Below, piece after piece: positions 1 to 5,533 of a stretch of DNA of 11,640 bases. The position numbers were made by a program, and so were the translations under genes. The notes beneath the pieces were generated by a model. The model was not told the origin of the DNA, searched no databases, and was given only the letters and a program-made list of their open reading frames with translations. Every line of letters begins with the position of its first letter. The stretch's first letter is position 1. This DNA comes from CAZERD01 sp964515405 (GTDB taxonomy: Bacteria; Campylobacterota_A; Desulfurellia; Desulfurellales; CAZERD01), in assembly GCA_964515405.1 (NCBI GenBank), contig CAZERD010000050.1, positions 1 to 11,640 on the forward strand, written 5' to 3'.

Positions 1-738
1 GCTCCAGTGTGCCATAGTCGGTGATGCACTATTTTCCAGGAAAACATCTATTGAGCCTGCAAGTCCTGCATATAAACCACTTATCACGAAGGCCGTTAGG
101 GAGAATATCTGAGGGGAGAAACCGCTGTATCTGAGTCTTGTTTCGTTTTCCTTGATGCCTTTAAGTATGAGCCCAAATGGGGAATACACAATAAAGTATG
201 CTGCTATTACGCTTACCGTCAAACACGAGAGGGCGAAGAAGTAGTAGTGAGAAATAGGCGCCATGGAGATTAAGCTTGCTATTGATGTTCTGTTTATGCC
301 TATCAGGCCGTCATCTCCTCCTGTTAGGGAAGACCATTCCCAGATTATTGTGTATATGCCCATCCCAAATGCCAGAGTGAGTATGGCAAAGTATATTTTT
401 GTTCTGAGCAGGGATAATATGCCGATGGCGAGCGATATAATCGTTGAGAAGACTATTCCTGCGGCTATTGCTAGTAGCATTGAGTTGCTTATGTGGAGTA
501 TGAAGAGACCCGTAGCGTAGGCTCCCGCGGCATAGAAAGCCGCATGTCCGAACGAGAGTAAACCTGTTCTTGAGAATAGTATGCTGTACCCTAAGGCGAA
601 TATGGACAGTATCATGGTTTTGATCAGTACAAAGGCAGCGAATTTGTGCACCAGGAATCCAAGCACCGAGTAGGATATGAGAATTAGTATCAATATGTAT
701 CTCTCTGTTCTTTCATAGGGATCAAAGACTGTTTTCAT
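1..738 (-). CDS. livM: Branched-chain amino acid type ABC transporter permease LivM (partial, C-terminus beyond window)
   Basis: This is one of the two inner-membrane permeases of a HAAT-family importer; it pairs with LivH to form the channel. The frame is open from an ATG at 738 down to base 1, giving 246 codons. LivM proteins usually run to about 300-330 residues, so the C-terminal end is missing. Successive hydrophobic helices are visible. LivM-type signatures are SRTGLLSFGHAAFYAAGAY near residues 55-73 and GLILKGIKENETRLRYSGF near 190-208; the latter is the cytoplasmic loop that contacts the ATPase. The start lies 6 nt after the livH stop, and a GGTGA ribosome site follows that stop directly, so the two are probably translationally coupled. 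The ATPase genes livG and livF are expected to the left. The substrate cannot be told from the permease. Confidence 0.93.
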   Translation of the reverse strand, partial: MKTVFDPYERTERYILILILISYSVLGFLVHKFAAFVLIKTMILSIFALGYSILFSRTGLLSFGHAAFYAAGAYATGLFILHISNSMLLAIAAGIVFSTIISLAIGILSLLRTKIYFAILTLAFGMGIYTIIWEWSSLTGGDDGLIGINRTSIASLISMAPISHYYFFALSCLTVSVIAAYFIVYSPFGLILKGIKENETRLRYSGFSPQIFSLTAFVISGLYAGLAGSIDVFLENSASPTMAHWS

Positions 739-744
739 TTCACC

Positions 745-1608
745 TTAAATGTTTTCAGGAAACAGGCCTGATGGTTTAAACAGGAGTATCACAATGACTA
801 TCAGGTATATCATTCCCATTTCAAACGATGGCAGAAATATCACTCCGTAGGACTCAATAAGTCCCACGATTAGCGAGGCAACAAAGGCGCCCCTGAGGCT
901 TCCCAGTCCTCCTATTACGATTACGAGAAAGGCTTTTATAATTACGGTATCTCCGATTCCGCTTGAGGTTACGGTTATTGGGGTAGCCAATATACCTCCC
1001 AGGGCGCCCAGCGCTGCCCCGATGGCGAATACGATTGAGTAGAGTAGTGAAACGTTTACGCCAAGGGCGGAGGCCATTTCTTGATTTGTGCTTGCGGCTC
1101 TGAGGATTCTGCCTGGCCAAGTAAATTTTAGTACGGACCACAGCAGGACAACTGTGAAAAATCCCATACCTATGATGAAGATATAGTACGTTGGGAAAGG
1201 ACGATTGAGTAGCATAACGAAACCGTTTAATCCAGGAACTCTTGGTGAAGATATGTACCCAGAACCCCATATTATTTTGGCTGCATTTTCCAGAACAAGA
1301 GCAAATCCGAACGTCAGTAAAAGCTGGTAGGATTCGTCTAGCTTGTAGGCGGGTTTTAGTAGGAGTTTTTCCATGAATAGTGCTAATACCCCGACGCTGA
1401 TAGGGGCTATTACGACAGAGAGCCAAAAGCTCCCAGTGGCCCTAATGATGCTGTATCCTGTGAAGGCTCCGAGCATGTAAAAAGCTCCTTGGGCGAAGTT
1501 CAAAATTCCGAGTATCCCAAATACTATGGTTAGTCCACTGGATATGAGCCAGAGAAACATTCCCTGGCTCAACCCCACCAGCCCTTGAAAGAGTAGTGTT
1601 TCAAGCAT
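745..1608 (-). CDS. livH: Branched-chain amino acid type ABC transporter permease LivH
   Basis: This is the second inner-membrane permease of the importer. At 287 residues it is full length for LivH. It is almost entirely hydrophobic with about eight membrane segments. Family signatures are GLTIVFGILGILNFAQGAF (25-43), the ATPase-contact loop GRILRAASTNQEMASALGV (166-184), GGLGSLRGA (233-241) and the terminal LLFKPSGLFP (275-284). The ATG lies 3 nt after the stop of the binding-protein gene. No Shine-Dalgarno sequence is visible in the bases before it (ACAAATAAAAC), so it probably relies on ribosomes finishing the upstream gene. It belongs to the same leftward operon as the binding protein and livM. 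Confidence 0.95.
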   Translation of the reverse strand: MLETLLFQGLVGLSQGMFLWLISSGLTIVFGILGILNFAQGAFYMLGAFTGYSIIRATGSFWLSVVIAPISVGVLALFMEKLLLKPAYKLDESYQLLLTFGFALVLENAAKIIWGSGYISSPRVPGLNGFVMLLNRPFPTYYIFIIGMGFFTVVLLWSVLKFTWPGRILRAASTNQEMASALGVNVSLLYSIVFAIGAALGALGGILATPITVTSSGIGDTVIIKAFLVIVIGGLGSLRGAFVASLIVGLIESYGVIFLPSFEMGMIYLIVIVILLFKPSGLFPENI

Positions 1609-1611
1609 GTT

Positions 1612-2895
1612 TTATTTGTAGTATGGTGGATAGTCTTCGTTTGTTTTGAATGGGGGATGTGGATAATACATTTCCGCTGGCCATATCATTATTTGGTCCT
1701 TCAGTGTTATGTATGGATATGAGGAAGTGTGGGCAACTCTCCCCCAGGGTACCTCGTATACGGCTTGATGGTCCTCTTTTCTTATCCACCGCCTTCCTGC
1801 AGGGGTTAGAAGAGTTAGTCCTTCAAGTGTTGTAATTACACTTTTTGTGTCAATGCTTTTTGCTTTTTCTACAGCTTTTTTGTACGCGTATATGGCTGAA
1901 TACGAGGTCTCTGAAACGTAGTGGGGATATCTTTTCCATCTTTTGTAAAATCTTTGTACAAAAGATGCATTTTCGTTTGTGGGGGGATATTCATACCAGT
2001 ATCTGCACGAGATCCATGTTCCTTCAGGGTAGTTCCTGCCAAGGGCTTCAATGACATCCATTGCTCCCCCAAGGGAAAGTAAAACTTCTTTGAATTTCTT
2101 GAATAGACCGAATTTTTGTCCTTGATTTATGAGGCTTATGAGCTCTCCCGCCCATTCTGTTGTAAAAAATCCCTCAGCGTTGCTTGACATCACCTTGCTT
2201 ATGTGGGATGAGAAATCGACTGTGCCGAAGTGAGCCCACGATTCACTTACAAATTCAACATCTGGCCTCAATTTTTTGAGGGTTTCTTTGAAGGCTTTCC
2301 AGGAAACTCTTCCGAACGTGTAGCTTGGGGATATGGTGGCCCATCTTTTGACGGGGAGCTTTGAGGCTAAGAAAGCTGCACTTATTCCATCCTGATAAGT
2401 TGGTACGGAAACCCTGAAGATTTGCTTTATACCTTCTTTATACACCAGTGTTTCATTCAATTGTGATGTTGCAGCGTGCGTTACTATGAGCGGTTTGTTT
2501 AATTGGGGCATTATTTTGCCGACTGCGAGAGCCTGGCCGCTTGAGTCTATTCCTATCAATACATCCGCGCCCCACTCCTCTACAAAGAATCGGGCGTTTC
2601 TAACCGCTACGGCCGGTTTCAGTGTAGCGTCCTTCATTATGTATTCAATCTTGCTTCCCAGGATGCCTCCGTTGGCATTTATTTCCTCCACTGCCAGTTT
2701 AGCTCCCATTTCATGAAATTTACCATAGGTGGCAAAATTACCTGAGAGAACGGCTTGGTGAGCTATTTTTATAGGGTTTTTCAGTTTGATGGTTTTGCTC
2801 ATTGATGTCTTTGGGAGGAGTTCACTTCCGGCTACTGCAACTACAGACCCAGCCAGCCCGATTTTCATGAAATCCCTGCGGTTAATACGTTTCAT
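1612..2895 (-). CDS. Tat-exported ABC transporter substrate-binding protein (LivK-like, Peripla_BP_6 family)
   Basis: This is the extracytoplasmic binding protein that should deliver substrate to LivH/LivM. It has 427 residues. The N-terminus MKRINRRDFMKIGLAGSVVA is a twin-arginine signal: Arg6-Arg7 in NRRDFMK, then a hydrophobic stretch. It should therefore be exported folded by the Tat system rather than by Sec. The mature part begins PIKIAHQAVLSGNFATYG and continues with GAKLAVEEINANGGILG, typical of type I periplasmic binding folds for branched-chain amino acids, amides or urea. A strong GGAGGT site precedes the ATG. It is the first established gene of the leftward operon, so abundant expression is likely. 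The substrate is unknown: this family also takes up aromatic acids, urea and short amides, so livK by name would claim too much. Confidence 0.92.
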   Translation of the reverse strand: MKRINRRDFMKIGLAGSVVAVAGSELLPKTSMSKTIKLKNPIKIAHQAVLSGNFATYGKFHEMGAKLAVEEINANGGILGSKIEYIMKDATLKPAVAVRNARFFVEEWGADVLIGIDSSGQALAVGKIMPQLNKPLIVTHAATSQLNETLVYKEGIKQIFRVSVPTYQDGISAAFLASKLPVKRWATISPSYTFGRVSWKAFKETLKKLRPDVEFVSESWAHFGTVDFSSHISKVMSSNAEGFFTTEWAGELISLINQGQKFGLFKKFKEVLLSLGGAMDVIEALGRNYPEGTWISCRYWYEYPPTNENASFVQRFYKRWKRYPHYVSETSYSAIYAYKKAVEKAKSIDTKSVITTLEGLTLLTPAGRRWIRKEDHQAVYEVPWGRVAHTSSYPYITLKDQIMIWPAEMYYPHPPFKTNEDYPPYYK

Positions 2896-3152
2896 GGGGG
2901 ACCTCCTTTGGAAAGGTTTACGGGTTTTGAGGGTTTCAAGCTAACTTTCCGCAACGAGCCATCAGATGGGAACATTTCATATTCACATTTTTGTCCTATA
3001 GCGGGAGGTTTGGGATCAGCATTACTGAGAAGAGTTTTTGCTGCGTTTTTCATTCTGTGGATTGAGGTTTGAATTGGCGAGGATATGGAAGGCACCAAGC
3101 TGAAAGAGTAAACCAAGACACTTTTATTCCAGCTACTGTTAAAAACACTCAC
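2892..3152 (-). CDS. Doubtful 86-codon leader ORF overlapping the binding-protein start
   Basis: A GTG-initiated frame fills much of the leader upstream of the binding-protein gene. For it: an AGAGG site 6 nt before the GTG, base composition closer to coding DNA than to the AT-rich promoter region beyond 3160, and a TGA that overlaps the next ATG as ATGA, an arrangement typical of coupled genes. Against it: the N-terminal half is serine-rich and of low complexity, no family is recognisable, and the binding-protein gene has its own strong ribosome site. It could be a short regulatory leader, a gene remnant, or chance. Confidence 0.2.
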   Translation of the reverse strand: MSVFNSSWNKSVLVYSFSLVPSISSPIQTSIHRMKNAAKTLLSNADPKPPAIGQKCEYEMFPSDGSLRKVSLKPSKPVNLSKGGPP

Positions 3153-3184
3153 GTTCTGCCTCTGTGTAAACTCAGGTTTGTTTT

Positions 3185-3213
3185 ATTCAAACATATTTTT
3201 GTAAATTTTGCAA
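3185..3213 (-). promoter_or_regulatory. Candidate promoter for the transporter operon
   Basis: Reading leftward, TTGCAA (3213-3208) is followed after 17 bp by TTGAAT (3190-3185). A TG one base before the -10 gives an extended -10 arrangement. Start of transcription would fall near 3178. The -10 is an imperfect match, so this is a candidate only. Confidence 0.4.
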
Positions 3214-3227
3214 GTATTTTTTAAATG

Positions 3228-3256
3228 TGAACCTTGACTTTGGGTGCAACTATAAT
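3228..3256 (+). promoter_or_regulatory. Candidate promoter for the sensor-like gene
   Basis: A consensus -10 TATAAT lies at 3251-3256. The hexamer 17 bp upstream, TGAACC (3228-3233), is a poor -35. A better TTGACT at 3234-3239 is only 11 bp away, too close to act with this -10. A weak or activator-dependent promoter would fit. Confidence 0.4.
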
Positions 3257-3283
3257 AAGTTTTATATTGTTCTGATGATATTT

Positions 3284-3306
3284 CGTACCACAGCATGTGT
3301 AGTACG
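3284..3306 (+). promoter_or_regulatory. Inverted repeat/hairpin followed by a T-run in the leader of the sensor-like gene
   Basis: CGTACCACA (3284-3292) pairs with TGTG (3296-3299) and GTACG (3302-3306) around a GCA loop, leaving a 2-nt bulge, for 9 base pairs in all. The sequence then runs TGTTTTTTG. It sits between the TATAAT and the start codon, so it could be a weak attenuator or an operator for a dimeric regulator. Confidence 0.35.
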
Positions 3307-3336
3307 TGTTTTTTGTTGTTGTGAAGGAGGGATCCT

Positions 3337-4266
3337 ATGGGTGAGGTTGAGAAGAAGATAAGATTTGACAGGCTTACCGGGGCTCATATCCTGTGGGCAA
3401 GTACCATGGGGGCAAGCTTTGATCTTGGTATAATGAGCAAGGCTATGTTGATTCCATCGATGAGGACAGCTTCGCAGAGATTGATACTGTACCAGATGAG
3501 AAAGGGAGTGTTTCCGTTTATCAATAAAGATAAGCTGTCCAGGGAGGTATTTAGGCTTGCTTTTGATAGTTGTTTGAACGACTTTATGGGCTTTGCAGGG
3601 AAGTACGAGGTTCTATGGATTGGCGGCAGTGTGGTTCTCAAGATAGACAGAGATTCCTGTATGTACTGCCCCACTGGTGTGGGTGGTTCTCAGCTTGGCT
3701 TGGCTGTTTGTCCTTATCCTCAGCTTTTCAGCGTTTATCTTGATGTGGTACTGAAGAATGGTGGGTTTGATATGATGGTGGGGATGATAAAGGAGGCCGA
3801 TGGTTCGTATATGGCTAAGGATGGAGACTGGGATGTGATTAGGTTTGATGTGAAGCATGATGAATGTTTTGGGCAGATAAGGGGGATTTTGAGTGAGAGT
3901 GTTTCAAAAATTAGGGGCAAAGTGGAGGGAATTAATGGTTTGGATGATCTTGTGAAGGAGCATCTTCAATTTGTTGTAAAGGAAACGCTGGAGATGAGAA
4001 GGGAGCTTGTGTTTGTTGCGGTAGCAGATAAGAAAGGTAACACCGTTGTTAGGGATGAGAAACTGAAAAGACCTGCTGTTGAGGAGTTTGATAGGCAGAT
4101 GGGGCTTGCTGCGTTGAGCAGCGGGAGAGGTGTGCTTGTACAACCCTACCCCCGTGAAGCTGGGGTGCTCATATATGACGTATCGACCCCCATATATGTG
4201 GATGGGGAGCTCTGGGGAGCTTTGAGGATAGGATATAGGAATCAGGCCTTTGTAAGGAGTTGTTGA
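3337..4266 (+). CDS. Orphan sensor-like protein: V4R-like Cys-rich part plus chemoreceptor-type sensor segment
   Basis: The protein has 309 residues, no signal peptide and no membrane helix, so it is probably cytoplasmic. Residues about 90-180 contain a Cys cluster (Cys108, Cys111, Cys125, Cys177) with CMYCPTGVGG and VCPYPQLFSVYL. This resembles V4R-type small-molecule domains in spacing and style, but the match is not certain. The C-terminal segment (about 224-302) reads VAVADKKGNTVVRDEKL, then FDRQMGLAAL, VQPYPREAG and YDVSTPIYVDGELWGALRIG. That closely follows the ending of sensor regions in many methyl-accepting chemotaxis proteins (Q.Y.RD.G, then D.S.PIYV.G..WG.LR.GY). No signalling, kinase, diguanylate cyclase or DNA-binding domain follows. 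AAGGAGGG precedes the ATG by 5 nt. It diverges from the amino-acid-type importer, so a role in sensing the same compound is possible but inferred. Confidence 0.75.
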   Translation: MGEVEKKIRFDRLTGAHILWASTMGASFDLGIMSKAMLIPSMRTASQRLILYQMRKGVFPFINKDKLSREVFRLAFDSCLNDFMGFAGKYEVLWIGGSVVLKIDRDSCMYCPTGVGGSQLGLAVCPYPQLFSVYLDVVLKNGGFDMMVGMIKEADGSYMAKDGDWDVIRFDVKHDECFGQIRGILSESVSKIRGKVEGINGLDDLVKEHLQFVVKETLEMRRELVFVAVADKKGNTVVRDEKLKRPAVEEFDRQMGLAALSSGRGVLVQPYPREAGVLIYDVSTPIYVDGELWGALRIGYRNQAFVRSC

Positions 4267-4269
4267 CGC

Positions 4270-4740
4270 TTATGTGTTACCCTTATTTGAGAGAAGGGTG
4301 TTGAGCTTCTCATTTATCTCTGCTATTTGCCTCCTTAGGTCTACAATTTCTTCCTTTAGTCTTTCAACCTCTGTTTTCTCGCCGTGTTGTTCATGTATTA
4401 TGTGTGGCGGAGTGGATCCTGGTTTGATGTTTACACCCATGAGCGCGTCCTTTACCTTTCCATAGGCCCCTGTTACAGGTCTTACTCCAAGGCTTGAGAA
4501 GAAGTCCCTTGCTTTAGGGCCCATGTTCCCGCACACTATAACCTCTGCTCCCCTGTCGTGGATAAATTGGGGTATTACTCCGGGCCCGTGTCCCTCATCA
4601 AATGGATTTTGCTCAGCGGTGACACTTTTGACTTCGTCGTTTTCAATATCAACAAATAAGTAGAAAGGGCACCTCCCGAAGTGGTAGCTTATTACACTGT
4701 CCAGCCCTTTGTCCTCATCAACGGCAAACGCTATTCTCAT
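4270..4740 (-). CDS. NifX/NifB-family (dinitrogenase Fe-Mo cofactor domain) protein with C-terminal coiled coil
   Basis: The protein has 156 residues. Residues 1-105 form the ribonuclease-H-like fold of the NifX/NifB/VnfX cofactor-carrier family: MRIAFAVDED, HFGRCPFYLFVDI (20-32), NPF..GHGPG (45-54), VIVCGNMGPKA (68-77) and GVRPVTG. The HFGRC and GNMGPKA motifs are typical of the stand-alone MTH1175-like group. A linker with PPHIIHEQHG (111-120) is followed by a charged heptad-like helix (about 121-151), longer than in minimal members; it may serve dimerisation. No nitrogenase gene is near, so nitrogen fixation should not be inferred. Stand-alone members occur in many anaerobes, usually with unknown metal-sulfur roles. 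Its ATG overlaps the ArsR stop (ATGA) and has a GGAGGGTGA site, so the two are co-translated. It converges on the sensor gene with a 3-nt gap and no clear terminator. Confidence 0.88.
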   Translation of the reverse strand: MRIAFAVDEDKGLDSVISYHFGRCPFYLFVDIENDEVKSVTAEQNPFDEGHGPGVIPQFIHDRGAEVIVCGNMGPKARDFFSSLGVRPVTGAYGKVKDALMGVNIKPGSTPPHIIHEQHGEKTEVERLKEEIVDLRRQIAEINEKLNTLLSNKGNT

Positions 4741-5090
4741 GATTCACCCTCCATAGATTCGTATAGTTTTTTTCTTGTTTTTACGATATCTTTGGCTATT
4801 TCATTAGATATTCTCACTATTTCCTTAACCCTTTCCGAAGCGAGTCTCCAGTGGGCATTTACGCCCTCCCTCCTTACATTCACTAGCCCTGCTGAGAGGA
4901 GAAGATTTAGATGACGTGATACCACTGATGGATGGATATTCATATGGTTGTTTATGTACTGAGTGGTTCTTTCTCCGTTTTCCAGCAATTCCACTATCCT
5001 CAGCCTGTGTTCACACGCCAATGCTAAAAAGATACTGCTCTTTATTGATATAAACCCTGCGGCTCTGTGTAATTTCCTCCCACATTTCAC
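4737..5090 (-). CDS. ArsR/SmtB-family winged-helix transcriptional repressor
   Basis: This is a winged-helix DNA-binding protein of about 117 residues. Helix 1 is SIFLALACEHRLRIVELL, followed by TTQYINNHMNI, the recognition helix HPSVVSRHLNLLLSAGLV (53-70) and the wing VRREGVNAHWRLA. A charged helix closes the protein. The metal-binding CxC of helix 3 in classic ArsR is absent; Cys26 (ACEHR) is the main candidate for redox or metal sensing. The start is uncertain. The frame is open to a TTG at 5108, but that codon lies in the -10 region of the likely promoter, so the GTG at 5090, at or beside the predicted transcription start, is preferred. A GGGAGG at 5081-5076 has no usual start codon in frame after it. 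It probably represses itself and the NifX-family gene through the adjacent palindrome. Confidence 0.85.
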   Translation of the reverse strand: MKCGRKLHRAAGFISIKSSIFLALACEHRLRIVELLENGERTTQYINNHMNIHPSVVSRHLNLLLSAGLVNVRREGVNAHWRLASERVKEIVRISNEIAKDIVKTRKKLYESMEGES

Positions 5091-5092
5091 AT

Positions 5093-5108
5093 TTGCACTA
5101 TAGTGCAA
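5093..5108. promoter_or_regulatory. Perfect 16-bp palindromic operator TTGCACTATAGTGCAA
   Basis: The two half-sites TTGCACTA and TAGTGCAA are exact reverse complements. The palindrome covers the -10 (TATAGT) of the leftward ArsR-NifX promoter, so a bound dimer would block RNA polymerase. ArsR proteins commonly use such sites in their own promoters; assigning it to this ArsR is inference from position. Confidence 0.75.
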
Positions 5109-5125
5109 TAAAGAAACTAAGTCAA
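5097..5125 (-). promoter_or_regulatory. Sigma70-type promoter of the ArsR-NifX operon
   Basis: Reading leftward, TTGACT (5125-5120), a 17-bp spacer, then TATAGT (5102-5097). Transcription should start near 5090. This rules out the upstream TTG at 5108 as a start codon for transcripts from this promoter. Confidence 0.7.
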
Positions 5126-5136
5126 GTATTTTTTTC

Positions 5137-5165
5137 TTGACCTTGATAGGGTGGTGTGATAGAAA
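5137..5165 (+). promoter_or_regulatory. Candidate promoter of the RRM gene
   Basis: TTGACC (5137-5142), 17-bp spacer, TAGAAA (5160-5165). It lies back to back with the leftward ArsR promoter, its -35 only 11 bp from the other. The -10 match is weak. Confidence 0.45.
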
Positions 5166-5171
5166 GGTGCA

Positions 5172-5200
5172 TTCCCCGTTAAATATTTTTTGATGGGGAA
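5172..5200 (+). other. Possible stem-loop in the RRM-gene leader
   Basis: TTCCCC (5172-5177) can pair with GGGGAA (5195-5200) across a 17-nt AU-rich loop that includes a T6 run. It precedes the ribosome site (GAGGTG, 5216-5221). Genes for small RNA-binding proteins are often controlled through their leaders, but the stem is short. Confidence 0.25.
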
Positions 5201-5227
5201 GGAAGATTATTTGTCGAGGTGTTTTTT

Positions 5228-5491
5228 ATGGTCAAGACTCTTTATGTGGGTAACCTACCCTACACTACCTCTGAGAGTTCTCTCAGAGAGTTGTTCGAGG
5301 CGCATGGCGAGGTGACATCTGTTAAGATTATTACTGACAGGGAAACAGGTAGGTCAAGGGGATTCGGTTTTGTGGAAATTGATTCTGAGGCAGCTGACAA
5401 GGCTATTGATGCTCTGAACGGTTACAGTCTTGAGGGTAGAACCCTCAGAGTCAATGAGGCTAAATCTAAAACAAGTCGCAACAGAAGATAA
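5228..5491 (+). CDS. Small single-RRM RNA-binding protein
   Basis: This is a stand-alone RNA recognition motif protein of 87 residues, the usual size of bacterial and cyanobacterial Rbp proteins. RNP2 is LYVGNL (5-10) and RNP1 is RGFGFVEI (44-51), with the aromatic residues that stack on RNA bases present (Tyr6, Phe46, Phe48). The fold is complete through ALNGYSLEGRTLRVNEA. A basic tail, KSKTSRNRR, should add RNA affinity. The ATG at 5228 is preferred over the GTG at 5219, because that GTG lies inside the GAGGTG ribosome site, which is 6 nt before the ATG. It is transcribed alone, from its own promoter candidate to a strong terminator. Bacterial members are often linked to cold or stress responses and mRNA handling; the actual targets here are unknown. 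Confidence 0.93.
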   Translation: MVKTLYVGNLPYTTSESSLRELFEAHGEVTSVKIITDRETGRSRGFGFVEIDSEAADKAIDALNGYSLEGRTLRVNEAKSKTSRNRR

Positions 5492-5506
5492 ATCCTGGTG
5501 CAGCTT

Positions 5507-5533
5507 CCCCCGAACGTGCTTCGGGGGTTTTTT
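5507..5533 (+). terminator. Rho-independent terminator of the RRM gene
   Basis: CCCCCGAA (5507-5514), a 5-nt loop, TTCGGGGG (5520-5527), then six T (5528-5533). The T-run touches the stop codon of the converging GTPase gene (5534-5532). On the other strand the hairpin is not followed by T, so it acts mainly rightward. Confidence 0.92.

Larger units (their letters stand above)
2896..3336. other. 441-base intergenic region between divergent transporter and sensor genes
   Basis: The part next to the transporter (about 2896-3160) has near-coding composition and contains the doubtful ORF. The part next to the sensor gene (about 3170-3330) is AT-rich and contains the promoter candidates and an inverted repeat. 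I see no recognisable riboswitch, tRNA or other RNA gene here. If the leftward promoter candidate is right, the binding-protein mRNA has a leader of about 280 nt, long enough for regulation. Confidence 0.6.

Noticed and set aside
263..520. 85-codon rightward frame inside livM
   Set aside because: It lies antisense to the well-supported LivM frame and shows no family pattern of its own.
854..1426. 190-codon leftward frame inside livH
   Set aside because: It is an alternative frame of livH, rich in Arg and Asn, with none of the features of a real protein; LivH motifs are complete in the chosen frame.
4279..4299. ACCCTT/AAGGGT hairpin at the convergent ends of the sensor and NifX genes as a terminator
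   Set aside because: Only 6 bp, inside the NifX coding end, and no T-run follows on either strand.
4270..4740. Evidence for nitrogen fixation
   Set aside because: NifX/NifB-like domains occur alone in many non-fixing anaerobes; no nifHDK, nifE or nifN is in the window.
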